Shown one piece after another: positions 37,501-48,727 of a DNA stretch of 64,000 nt. Source of the DNA: Rotaria macrura. Lineage: Eukaryota; Rotifera; Eurotatoria; Philodinida; Philodinidae. The notes below the pieces were generated by a model that had not been told where the DNA came from, ran no database searches, and was given only the letters and a program-made list of their open reading frames with translations. The position numbers were made by a program, and so were the translations under genes. Where the stretch lies: contig OENT01000352.1 of assembly GCA_900239685.1 (NCBI GenBank), positions 62,001 to 126,000 of the forward strand. Direction: 5' to 3'. The first letter of the stretch is position 1. Each line of letters opens with the position of its first letter.

Positions 37501-40500
37501 AAGTACACCATTTTGTACCCCAGAAAATTTGATACCCCATGGGGTATATAAATTATACCCCATTTGAGCTTTTAAGTGTGTAGTGTGATTAAGAAAAGCT
37601 TCTAATGAAAATAGTCTATGTTTTCCACTAGATTTGTCTCATTTCTATAATATAAAGGCATCTAAAAATAAATATATTGGTAAAGAGCTGACCAGAAGAT
37701 ATTAGCATCCATTTTGTTTAGTTTCATCTTGAATTATTCGGTTTTACATGCTATTTTCACTAGGGGTGCAACAAATCTTTAATGAGTTTAGGATTTGTCA
37801 CCCAATCTCTAAGGTTTGGATTTGGTCTCTGGATTTGGGGTACGGTTCGAATTTAGTTCCTAGATGTGGACTTCGTCTAGATTTAGATCACAGGACTGTT
37901 GATACTGCTTTTTTCACAGTAGATTTGGCATTTGGGATTGGTGGTATTTTTGGGATTTGGGTTTGGGTCTTAGGTTTGGATTTGGACTTGGGATTTTTTT
38001 TTCGATCTAGCATAAGTCTCACTTGGTAGCCGCACTACACTGAAACCAAATCTCAATCCCAAATCCCAAACTCAAATCTCACCCGAATTCCAACCTGAAT
38101 AATGCAAGCCAAATCCCAAATCCAAATCTATACCAAATCTATACAATTTCATATCAATTTACAAGACTTGAGATTTGTTTCTCCCTTCTCGGACTTTATC
38201 TTAAAAAGTCTCATCAGATTTGGGTAAATTAAGATCAAATCCAAATCCAAATCCAAATCTCAGTCGAGAACAAATCCAAATCTATTTATATCAAATCCCA
38301 AGGCCTTGGATTTGATGCACCCCTAATTTTCACTATGAATAACGAAATAAGTTTTACTAAATTTTTCTCGTTTCTCATTGTATCATTACCATTTCCTATT
38401 AAATTTGAAGAATGCATAGTTCTTTTTGTCTCAAAAGTAAATCTAGTTTTAGATTTTCTCTTCAATAGATTTGATGATAATATTCGTATGGAATTGAACA
38501 AGGGTTATGAAATTGATATTTCTGATGGTTCAGAAGCAACAACAGACAGAGAATCTCTCAGTTTTCAAGTCAAACTAGCTAAACTTATAAATTAACTAGT
38601 ATACTGTTTTTGGAGAGAAAACGAAGAATGAAGCTAATTCAAGTATGAAAATAGTGAAAAATTGAGTTTTTTTCTACAAAAGAAGTTGAATTTCATCGGG
38701 TTTCTCAATCATATCCTCGATTTTAGGGTGAGAGATAATGTACCCCAACGATTTACCCCATTCTAAAAAGGAATATACCCCACATATACCCCATTTGAAA
38801 AATAAGAAATGGTAGCCCTGCTCCTCAGCTAACAGTGGAAGTTTTTTTTTCTTTTTTTCTCTTTTTACGTCATTTTTTGCGTTGATGAGTTCTGCTTAAC
38901 ATTCGCTCCGTTTTGTTTTCTTTCTTTATAGGTAATCAATTGGTTGATAAACATGAATTTCTTGTAGTATGTTTATGATTTTCTCTTTCTTATTTCATCT
39001 TGTTGTTTTTTTGAATTCAAATCATTTTAATGTAGCTTGGAAGAGTTATGAGTGATAAACGTATGGTACGTCGGCAATCATCTCATGGACTAATCAATAG
39101 GGATTCAAATTCCTCCAATGTAAGCTTGATTGATGTTGTCCGTATGGAATTCCTCTGAATTACTAATAGATATTCAATTTATTGCGGGAAATACACTGCT
39201 TATATTTGTGTGCATGTATATATGTTTAGCCTTTTAAAATGTTCTTCACAGCAAAGAAGAAAAACAAAATAAAAACATCAGCTATTAAGAACTTAGATGT
39301 CGTACGTATTAAGATATGTCTTAATTTAAATATCTCTATATATAAATATCACTACTTGCAAAGCTGAATGAAAAAAACGTTGCACGATGCAAAGACTTTC
39401 TTGCTTCATGTTAATCTTGACTTGGTTATTCAGAATGTCTTACAAATTTATTAATATATGATTCTTTTATTTGATCATTTAATTGAATTCCCGTATTTGT
39501 TCTTTTCGTAGAACAACGAAGAAATGAATACAACACTGCTACTGCATTTTTTTGGCAAAAATGGCCGTGATACATTGAATTATGTCGAATTTAAACGGTA
39601 TGTGAATTTCTTCGTTCGATATAATGACAATTTTTAATTTTATAGTTTTATGGAAAATCTACAAACGGAAGTACTCGAAATTGAATTCTCAGCATTTTCA
39701 CATGGTTTTAAAACCATATCTGCTTTGGATTTTACTGAAATTCTTCTGCGTTACACAGCGTTTGATCGTGAAGCGAGAAAAGATATTTTAAAAAGAGTTA
39801 GAAGAGCAACGAATCTTTCAAATGTACGAATAAAGCAAAAATACTTTTTCATTGTATTTCTTTAAATTAAATTGATATTGATTTTTGACTTTTTTAACCA
39901 TAGGGTATTACATTTGAACAATTTAAAAATTTCTTCGCGTTTCTCAATAATCTCGAAGAATTCAGTATTGCTATGCGTTTTCATCAATTATCACATAAAC
40001 CGATTTCACAAGGTTAGTACTCGAGACCTACGGGACAAACTTTCGATTGTCCCGAATCCCGCTTATCCCATTGACAAAAAGTGTTTAGATGTCTTATCGT
40101 TCCTCCAAAGAAAACAAAACACCTTTTCTATACAATCAAGAGGAAAATAGAGTAATAAAAACTCGATCGATATGAAAAGAGATCGAGAAATGTAAGACTG
40201 AAGTTAAGTTTTTTTAAATAAAAGTAGAAACTGGTACTGTCAAGTAGAAATATGAATTAATAATCGGGGTGTGTCCATATGTGTGTGTGACTGAAGGTTG
40301 GGTAGATCGAAGATCTACACCCACACCGCTTGTTGTGCTCAAATATATGTATAAATGTTGATATATGAGAAAAATAATACTCTCCCGTTTCCATAGCATA
40401 TTAGCTCTTTATATAACCTGTGAGAATACTTTTATCTAATCATTATTAGATTAGTAAAATCGAGCTGATTGTGATAGATTTTATTCGAAATGTATCAGCT

Positions 40501-43500
40501 CATTTCAATTAATCTATGTCTACAACTATTCCCCATATATCCGATAAACATGTGCTCTTTTTATGTCAGTAATTTTATCTATGATTGTTTGAAATTTCTT
40601 TTTTTATAATTTAACATTTTAGTAGCTATAAACTGCAAGTTTAAGAAGAGTATTCCCTTTTAATTAAACTCTAGTATTTTTCATGTCAATTAATTTTCGT
40701 ATCGATAAGTATTTGTGTCGCACAATTATCGTCGATCAATTTTCGTTTCGAATAATTTTCGCATCGCCTAATTTTTCTATCGATCGATTATAGTATCCAC
40801 CAGTTAATGTCGCTCAATTTCGATCAACCAGAAAAACACATACGTTTAGGTATAAATATAAATAATAATTTACTGTTTATTAAGCGTCCCCCCCCCAGCC
40901 TCCTCAAAATTTGAAGTTTTCGTCAGAAACATGAAAAATGAAGTAAATGCATTTTCGAGCTCTTTGGAGAGTGTAGATTAAACAGCAATACGACTTTCAG
41001 ATTTTTTTCTCCTAAAATGTGGATCTTATGATAAAAAAGTGCCAAATGCCTTACAGGTTTAGATAGAGGGATATTAGAATTCGGAACATTGTTTTTTTCG
41101 ATTTGTCCCGAATCCCGTTTGGTCCGTCTCGAAAAATTTTCGGGACAGTCCCGTTTGTCCCGTCCCGCGGTACAAACGGGAGTTTTCGGGATTCGGGACT
41201 GTCCCGCAGGAGTCTAATTAGTACGCAAAGATTATCATTTTTGTGTAATGAGTAGCGCCAAGAGGAATGAGTGTGAGTCATTTTTCAAACAAATAGCCTT
41301 ATATTAAAATTCAAGTTAAATCTTTCAAGAAATTTCGGCAAGGCTAGAAAATATCGAATATTGTTCGTACACATGATTTTTTTGAACCGGATAATGCTTT
41401 GATTTATCATGAATTTTGTATTGGAAAATCGAATAACAGATTTTCGTTTATGATTTAATCTAATGAAAACAACAACATATTGAAAGCTTCTATTAAATCA
41501 CTCGCTCGTCTACGGGGATGTTATATATATAACTTAACTTAGGATCGTATTGACAGAAATGAAACAAAAATTTAGCGAGCAAGTCACATTTCGATTTTGA
41601 ACGATCCTATTAAGAAATACTTTCAAATGTTCTTCTATTTTTACTGGGAAGTCATTGAAAGTTTCCCATGGATTCGAACAGCAGTAATTATTGCAGGTAG
41701 TCTCATGTTTCACTGGATTATAGTTTCTACTTAATATCATTGATGTTCTATAAATAACAATTCGATAGAAGTTCATTCTTAATATATAAAATTAGTCCTA
41801 GTCAAAAGTATTTCAGTATCGGCAAGAATGACATGTAAAATGAAGGGTTTCCAAGATAACTCATAGCTCACTCCAGAAGAATTGGTGATGATTTTTTTGT
41901 TTATGCGATGAGTAAACTGAATTAGACAATTCGTGAAATTTTTGTCCGATGAGACTATGTAGACTATTATGTAAACTAAATGTATATTGAATCAATATTT
42001 CCAGAGAAGATTCGAATGGGCAAGAAAAAGAGTAACCTATTTGTAAGTTTACAGCGAACAAAACGGGCCCCTTTCTAGAGTGTGTCTGCAAAAATGTGTT
42101 TTTATTCTGCTTCATTGTTCAAAAGACCTTCTTTTAATGTTTAGAAATGAATTAAAGAAGATTTTGAATCTTTACCGGAGTCCTTTTTTTTATGAGCATC
42201 TTTCTTTATTTGCCGAAGAATATTAAAAGGAGAAAAGAAAGTTTTACGTCATTAAATCATCTATATATCAGATTAAATGTTACTCTTTACATGTTCATGG
42301 TGAGAAAAGTAAGAGAACTGAAGTCTTTTTTTAGAAAAGTAAAACGATCTGTTGTAGTCTGATTCAGTAATTTGACTAGTATCCACTATAAAAAAAATTT
42401 TGATCTAGACTTATCGCTTCTTTTTACATACGAAAATAGAAAACAGATATACTAATGGTACGAACAAAATATCTTCTCTAAAACCTTTTATTTCAATAGA
42501 TATTACCTTTAGAATGAGTCTCAACTAACAGAACTGCGTGCTATTTATTCAGTAGATAAAAAATGATGTTCAAATTCACAAGATGGAAAGTTTTATGTTA
42601 TACACAGTTCACCAAAAAATGTTTTGGTTCCTTGATTAAAATGTAACGAACGCTACTATTCTAAACTTGTCTAGTTGCATATCTTTCTTCGTCGAACAAT
42701 CCAATGCTATTGATGCAGTTGGTAGCTAGTTAAAGATAGATTGATTTTCCATAAACAACTAGAAATTAAAGACTGGGGCGAAATAATCATCTGGAGATTA
42801 GCACACTGTCTTCTATCATAAAACTACTTCGGAACAAACATCAGTTCTAAGAAAAATTTTCAAAAAATCGGTGGAAATCTCGATTTCTTCGCGTTTTCGG
42901 TGAATCTGTCACCATTAACGATGAATTCAGTCATGATATGCTATCATTGTAAGAATATGTAAAACATTGATCTTCTAGAAGTATCCTTCTGATACAACCA
43001 TTTGCCTATTGTCTTTTTTTAAGCGAAACTCATGATTATATTTTCTATCAGTACATTTTGGAAAATAAGCTGAAAATCAAGACAAATAATTCTTGTAGAA
43101 TTCTATTAAACGTTTTTATAGTAGAATCAAACGACTCCATTTTTCGAACATTAGTAGTTAGTTTCAATCAAATTGAGTTGAGAACATAAGGTGATCAATG
43201 TAAATATTCATTTATTCAAAGTGGTCACACATTCATCATGTATTTAAATCAGGACTCCGCGTGGGATGGGTCACATCTTTTTTTCTCCTACCCCATCGGC
43301 TCATTGGACGAGCAGTTTATTTATGACATTATTCTTTTTTAGGAACAATATAGTCTTTTGCATGGAATTTTCCTAGTTATATATTAAGTGAATTCATACA
43401 GAGACTCATTCGTTTTCAATGTAAAAATAAAGAAAAGACTAAGGAGTTTGACTATGATGAAGTTGTCAACAATGAAATATAATACATTACGTAGTCAACA

Positions 43501-46500
43501 AGTTTTGTTGCTATAAAAATTTTATCAACAGAAAAAATATTGTTTTGATTTGTTTCGAGCTAATGTTTGAAGTAGTCAGCACGATGACTGATGTGAAATT
43601 TTATTCGATAAATCAAATTTTATATATTTGTGAATTTTAATTTTTATAATTTAGATTTTTCCTATCTTTGGATTATGTTTTTCATATACATAATTTCGAC
43701 TAACATCTTCAAGCATTCATTACCGTAGTTTATTAACTAACTTAGACTAACATATTAGTAATATAATCAATACTAATATACAGATTAGAGCACACTAAAT
43801 CTTAAATACCGTCGACACTTTTTTGATTAATGAAAGTTAATAACGATCACTTCGAAATCATGTTCTAATGAGTGTTTCATTTGAAATCGATGATGCTGAT
43901 GAACAGTTGTAAACTACAGAGCAGATTTTTATCCCCATTTCGAGTTTAATGCATCATGAATATATATGAGCCTGTCCGGATAAGCCACGACCGACCGTAC
44001 TCAATCGATGGTCTCCGATTTTTGTTGGCATGCACATCTCTTCAAGAATACACCTGTTTCAGCTGAATTGTTCACTGTAGTTTTATCTTTATCTGAGGTA
44101 TCTTCAGTTAAAAATTGAATGCAATTGGATGCACCATTGATGAGTTGGTGTGGAATACTAAGTACATGAGAACAATACGTTTTTTCGCAAATATTCTACA
44201 TAAACATATCGATTGAACTGATAATGGTAGAACGTTGAGATTTTGGACAAAAAGTAATCTCATTGAGTACTAACTCTGATGAAAAATCAGCTCTCGATCA
44301 AGTTCCGTTGACTGTGAAGACCCTCGACAAATACAATTTCCATCGAAATCTCGATTTTGGAAGAGGGCTCTCCAGACCAGAGCTCTGAATGGGATGGGAT
44401 GGGACAAGTTTTCTTCATTCGTCCCATCCCATCCCATCCTATGGAATTTAAAAGTCGGCCTATCCCATCCCATCGATTTAAGAATTGGCCCATCGCATCC
44501 CGTGGGACCACTTTTTAAAAATTTTCATCCTATCCCATGGGATTTGAAAGTCATCCCATCCAATACCATCTCGTCCCATGCGACGGCCTTTTTCGTCCCA
44601 TCCTATGTCATGCAGAGCCCTGATTTAAATGATAGATATTCATTTACAATTTTGATTCACCTATCTATAAGGAAGAATTTATTCAACTAATCACTAATAG
44701 ATTTCTGTCAAATGAATTCTTGATACTTAAATAACATAAGCAAACCACATCAATAGGCACGATTCATGTGTGCATGATATTGATTATGTTGAAGTGTTAT
44801 ACTACTATTTATTTAGTTAATTTTTCTTGCCTTGCGTGATGCTCTAGTAGGAAATTAAATCTTGGCTTGTCCACTAAACGGTATGCCTTCATAGATGAAG
44901 TTGACCAGGAGAACTAATAAAAAGCAATGGGACCATCAAATAGAGTGTCATCGATAAATTAAAAATCTGCACTTTTTACTTACGCAGTTTTAGTTTTGCA
45001 TTGAAAAACTAAACGCTACGAAGAACACATGTCTGAAAATGAAAAAGTTAGATTTTCTAAGGACTCGTAGTTTCAACTTTTTCAGCATATAAGCGTAGTA
45101 ATTCCAAAATCTCTTGCCAGTACTTACAAGACTTTCGATAGATTGTTAAATGTTCATCAGATGAGTGATTTTCGCTAAGTCTGCATAAATCTATCTATAT
45201 TTGTCACATTAATACATTAATTAAGATGATATTCGTCACGAAAGTTGTTTTTAATATCAAGTTTTGGTCAACAGTGAGTTCGTTTTAATTTCAACAGTTG
45301 GCGATCTAAATTGATAATTTTACGCTCTATCTTTCTGCATAATTCTCAATTTTTATAAGCATTTTAATTGGGCTAGAACACGGTGACGGAATTGCCGTGA
45401 AAAGATGTAGTTTTCGTCGCAGAACATGAAAACAACGTCGAATGTTATCGTTTTAGTTTTAAACAGATCTGTCACTCGAGAAAAGTAATCTAGCACTCCT
45501 AGTAATTCGTTAAAGAAAATGCTGGCTTACATTTCAGTTGTTCCTGAAGCTGATTGTAGCGAAAGATTGTTTCAGTGATAGAACCTAATGTTATTATCTT
45601 GACAATAAGCATTTTTGATTTTTCAATTCAACATTTTTTCTATTTGACATGTTTTCATTTCGCTATTTTCCTTTTCCTTTCTTTGTGATTGTCTTCCGCA
45701 ACTGTGCAGTTTGATGGGATGGTAACCAAAGGCGATATACGAAGAGATATAAGTGCTATTAAAATCAATCTCATGTTAACTAACTTTTTCATGTTCATTA
45801 TATTCTCTAATTCTTTGAAGCGGAGAACCTGTATTGGTATGCTCTACTACCGTTCTCGTAAGAGCTGATACTTTCTCGCTTAGTCAATAAGTCTTCCTCA
45901 TGTTTCTGAAGGGGCCTATCATAATGAATTGATTATTTAAAAAAATAACCAGAGGTATCTCATTTACTGCAAGTTGTAGGTTTCATTATGAATCAACACA
46001 AGAAATTCTACTAAACAATAATACTCGTAATAATAGCTGAAGCGAGACACCGCTCACAACTCTTAGGCACTCCTAGTGCTCACTAAAAATAGTCCGGAAA
46101 TGATCGTTGATTTTTGGAGCACGTAGTTCGGAAAGCATATGTCTGCTAGAGAATACAACACTTGCAGACCTATTCCAACGCTCTCTTACTCTCTTTTACT
46201 TGTTTCGACGTAGTTTAACTCTGGTTATTTCGTCTTTGTAGCTTACTCTGAGAAGCTAGTTGTTTCATATGAAAATTTAATCAAACGGACTGGAGACTGA
46301 AAAGGTCGAATGTGTGGATAGGTTCAGAAAAATGAGAAACCTTAAAACTTGAAGAAATTAGCAAGAGAATCAATTCGGTCAAACTTGAGAATCTATCATT
46401 TAAGTTTTACATGAAATGGCTATTTGCATGAATAGATAACTTCTAATTGAAAAAGCTGAATGATTATGTGATACCAATTATTTGTTATCAATCATGGTAA

Positions 46501-48557
46501 GTGACGTTCTCTAGTAATGAATGGATGTCTCCTCACCGTGACCGCCTTGATTCACTGTTTTCACTATCCAATATACATATGAAGAGAAAAGTACCTTAGA
46601 CTTTTAGAGCTCGCTAAGGTTTTATGTTTTTAAACAAGAGCCTACATGAATTCATAAAGCTTTGCTAAACTGACATTTTTATGTCTAGTTTTATAGAACA
46701 GCAGTCTTTTAATTAGAATAAATGGCTTATGCAAGTTTTCGAAGAAAATAAATTTCAAGACAACATCATCATTTCTGAAACGTGATTCGGCCACGATGCG
46801 TTTTTCTACCTGAAGAAGTGAACACGACATTTTTCAAATTTTCTTTATTCCTACATATAGCTTGTGATCTAAGCTATAGCTTTTTTATGGGAAAATTTTT
46901 AATTCTGTGAACAACACTCGATATCGAAGTTCACTTTTGGTGATTCCATCACGCATCAATTTTTTGATCATAAAACATTTATCAAAATTTGAAATCGAAT
47001 GTAACTTACATCATTTGTAGGAAAACTCGACTTACATACTATGCCAATAAATTATCCTCATTCGAGTTCAATTTTAGGAAATATTGAAAATTAAAGGGGA
47101 CAAAAAGTAATTCCTTCACGCTTGGACAGTACAATCTTCAATCTTTCTAAAAATAAAATATTCATGCACAGTGACGTTAAGGTAATACACTGAGAAGGAA
47201 AATAGTGGCACCTGATCAATAGTTTTTGAGTTCGAATGATATGTGTAGAGAAGTTTCTAGTAATATCTAAAAGTTCCTTGCAGAACAAGTATTTCCAAAC
47301 TTTTCCTACTAAGCCATAGTCGTTTTCTCAGAATCTTAACTGATAAATTTGCACTTTCAAACTTATCAAAAAATTACGAAAAGTAGTGTTTCCATCTGAA
47401 AATTTTCTTACAAACAGATTTACTGGTCACTCAACTCTCCTGGAATTGTCAACCAGAATATAACGATGGTTTCCTTTTCGAGATATTAAGTTTTCTACAA
47501 GCTTTTATACGCGCACAAAAGGTGTAATCCTATAAGTGAGTTAAATTTTAAGTTGAAATAGTATCCTTTCATATTCTAGAGATGATCATTCTGAATACTG
47601 AACTTTTGTGAAGTGACTATTATCCTCCAGAGAATACCTAGTCACATGGGCTCTTTTCATAATTTTCTCTCGTTTCTAGGAACTCTGTCTTTCTCTAATA
47701 GATTGCACTCAAACTCGAAGAGATATATCTACCGTGTTCTTTAGAATAGTTTTTTTACTAGAAGAAGTCTTATTCTAGACAATTTATAGACGTAAACTCA
47801 CTTATTTTCTTTGTTTACTCTAGCGGAATTTCAGCGTGCCGTGAAAATTTCAACTGGCTTTGAACTTGATCCAAATATAATGTCTCTCATTTTTCGAATA
47901 TTCGATGCAGACGGTGATCAGCATTTGTAAATAAATTGTTTTCAATTACTTCATGCCAATAGAAAAAGCCTCATTTAATCTTACTCTTCAGAAGTTACGA
48001 TGAATTCATGGCTGTTATGAAAGATCGACTTTCTCGTGGTTTTCAGGTTTTCTTCGACAAGAATCTTTTCATATTGGCAATTTTCGATTTCTCCTTTACA
48101 GACATCAGATTCTACTGAAACATCCAACTCTAATCTTGAAGAATTTAAACGTTGTCTTCGAGAACGAGCTAAGTACGAAAATATCTAGTTGCTTTGAATT
48201 GATAAAAAACGAATAATAACTAAATGCTTGATTGTTGTTGCACAGTAAAAGTAAAGCTAATGCATTTTGAATCCTTCATATATTTAGAGAACATTGATCA
48301 AACAGCATTATTTGATTTTCTAACTTAACATGTGTTTCAATTTCAATAACAAACTAAAATTTCATTTCCATTCTACTACATCTGTGACTATGGCTCAAAT
48401 GCAAAAATTACCAATAAAATCGCATCTCTTGTTATCTTATTCTTATATATAAATAACTATATATGTGTATATTGTTTTTACACTGAAATTCTTTAGATCT
48501 GCCATCCATGAGGATAAAAGTCGCCTTGCTGCATGGAAAAAAGAACTTTACGTTTAG
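34501..48557 (+). CDS. MICU2/3: Mitochondrial calcium uptake protein, MICU2/3 type
   Basis: MICU proteins are EF-hand gatekeepers of the mitochondrial calcium uniporter in the intermembrane space. Fifteen exons: 34501-34644, 34713-34934, 34993-35038, 35095-35205, 35254-35301, 35352-35399, 38932-38966, 39036-39119, 39512-39597, 39646-39823, 39904-40012, 47824-47926, 47992-48046, 48102-48172 and 48497-48557. They give 466 residues with every phase consistent. A hydrophobic N-terminus is followed by an acidic Asp-rich stretch and FREFASVEYNGEIFM. EF-hand 1 is DTDGNQLVDKHE, split by a 3.5-kb intron after DTD; EF-hand 2 is DADGDQHLSYDE. Both keep the calcium-ligating positions. Between them, MENLQTEVLEIEF and FFGKNGRDTLNYVEF match MICU2/3 better than MICU1. 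Introns 6 (3532 bp) and 11 (7811 bp) carry transposons. The weakest junctions are the first donor (GTACAT) and the last exon. Confidence 0.92.
37469..38820. mobile_element. Non-autonomous hAT element, family A copy 2, with a nested insertion
   Basis: Same family as 12585-13378 but in reverse orientation. The left end is CAAGGCTGCCAACTGTACCC and the right end GAAATGGTAGCCCTG. It is flanked by a perfect 8-bp duplication CTCCTCAG (37461-37468 and 38821-38828). Without the nested element (37761-38325) and its extra 8 bp it is 779 bp, against 794 bp for copy 1. It lies in MICU intron 6. Confidence 0.9.
37761..38325. mobile_element. Nested hAT-like element built of ATTTGG-type repeats (565 bp)
   Basis: The termini TAGGGGTGCAACAAATC and GGATTTGATGCACCCCTA are inverted repeats. 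A perfect 8-bp duplication ATTTTCAC flanks it (37753-37760 and 38326-38333). The interior is full of degenerate GGATTTGG/CCAAATCC words on both arms. It inserted into the family A element, so it is the younger of the two. Confidence 0.9.
40021..41216. mobile_element. Non-autonomous hAT-like element (1196 bp) abutting a splice donor
   Basis: The left end TCGAGACCTACGGGACA and the reverse complement of the right end, TAGACTCCTGCGGGACA, are alike, and both ends are rich in GTCCCGAATCCCG-type words. The flanks are GTTAGTAC (40013-40020) and ATTAGTAC (41217-41224), an 8-bp duplication with one difference. The left copy is the MICU exon 11 splice donor itself. No transposase frame. Confidence 0.8.
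44378..44622. mobile_element. hAT-like MITE of degenerate ATGGG repeats (245 bp)
   Basis: The left end CAGAGCTCTGAATGGGATGG and the reverse complement of the right end, CAGGGCTCTGCATGACATAG, are similar. The interior is mostly variants of ATGGG and CCCAT, which makes it self-complementary. No 8-bp duplication could be confirmed. It lies in MICU intron 11. Confidence 0.65.
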
Positions 48558-48727
48558 CTTAGATTTGTTTAAAAAATTATTTACGATCATTTTGTGTTTT
48601 ATTATTTCTTTTTTTTTAATCAAATATATAAATATAATTATTTACTTGTATATCATACCCTTGCATATTTTCTGTAAGAATATCATGGTATCTATTATTT
48701 ATTTTCAGATGTACACATCTCTGGAAG
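48558..48727 (+). promoter_or_regulatory. 170-bp gap between MICU and RELCH with splice acceptor
   Basis: The gap is very AT-rich, has no AATAAA, and ends in TTTATTTTCAG (48708), 19 nt before the RELCH ATG. It fits a trans-splice acceptor or a 5' UTR intron end. Confidence 0.5.

Larger units (their letters stand above)
40013..47823 (+). other. MICU intron 11 (7.8 kb)
   Basis: The intron starts GTTAGTAC at 40013 and ends CTCTAG at 47823. It holds hAT elements at 40021-41216 and 44378-44622. I found no other coding exon, RNA gene or repeat array in the remainder. Confidence 0.7.

Noticed and set aside
37748..38029. 93-codon open frame
   Set aside because: It is almost entirely inside the nested repeat element built of ATTTGG-type words; the protein would be a translation of repeats.
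43250..43320. Possible truncated relative of the ATGGG element
   Set aside because: Only a few shared words (GTGGGATGGG and ACCCCATCGG); too weak.
44270..44690. Three overlapping open frames
   Set aside because: They arise from the ATGGG/CCCAT repeats of the element at 44378-44622.
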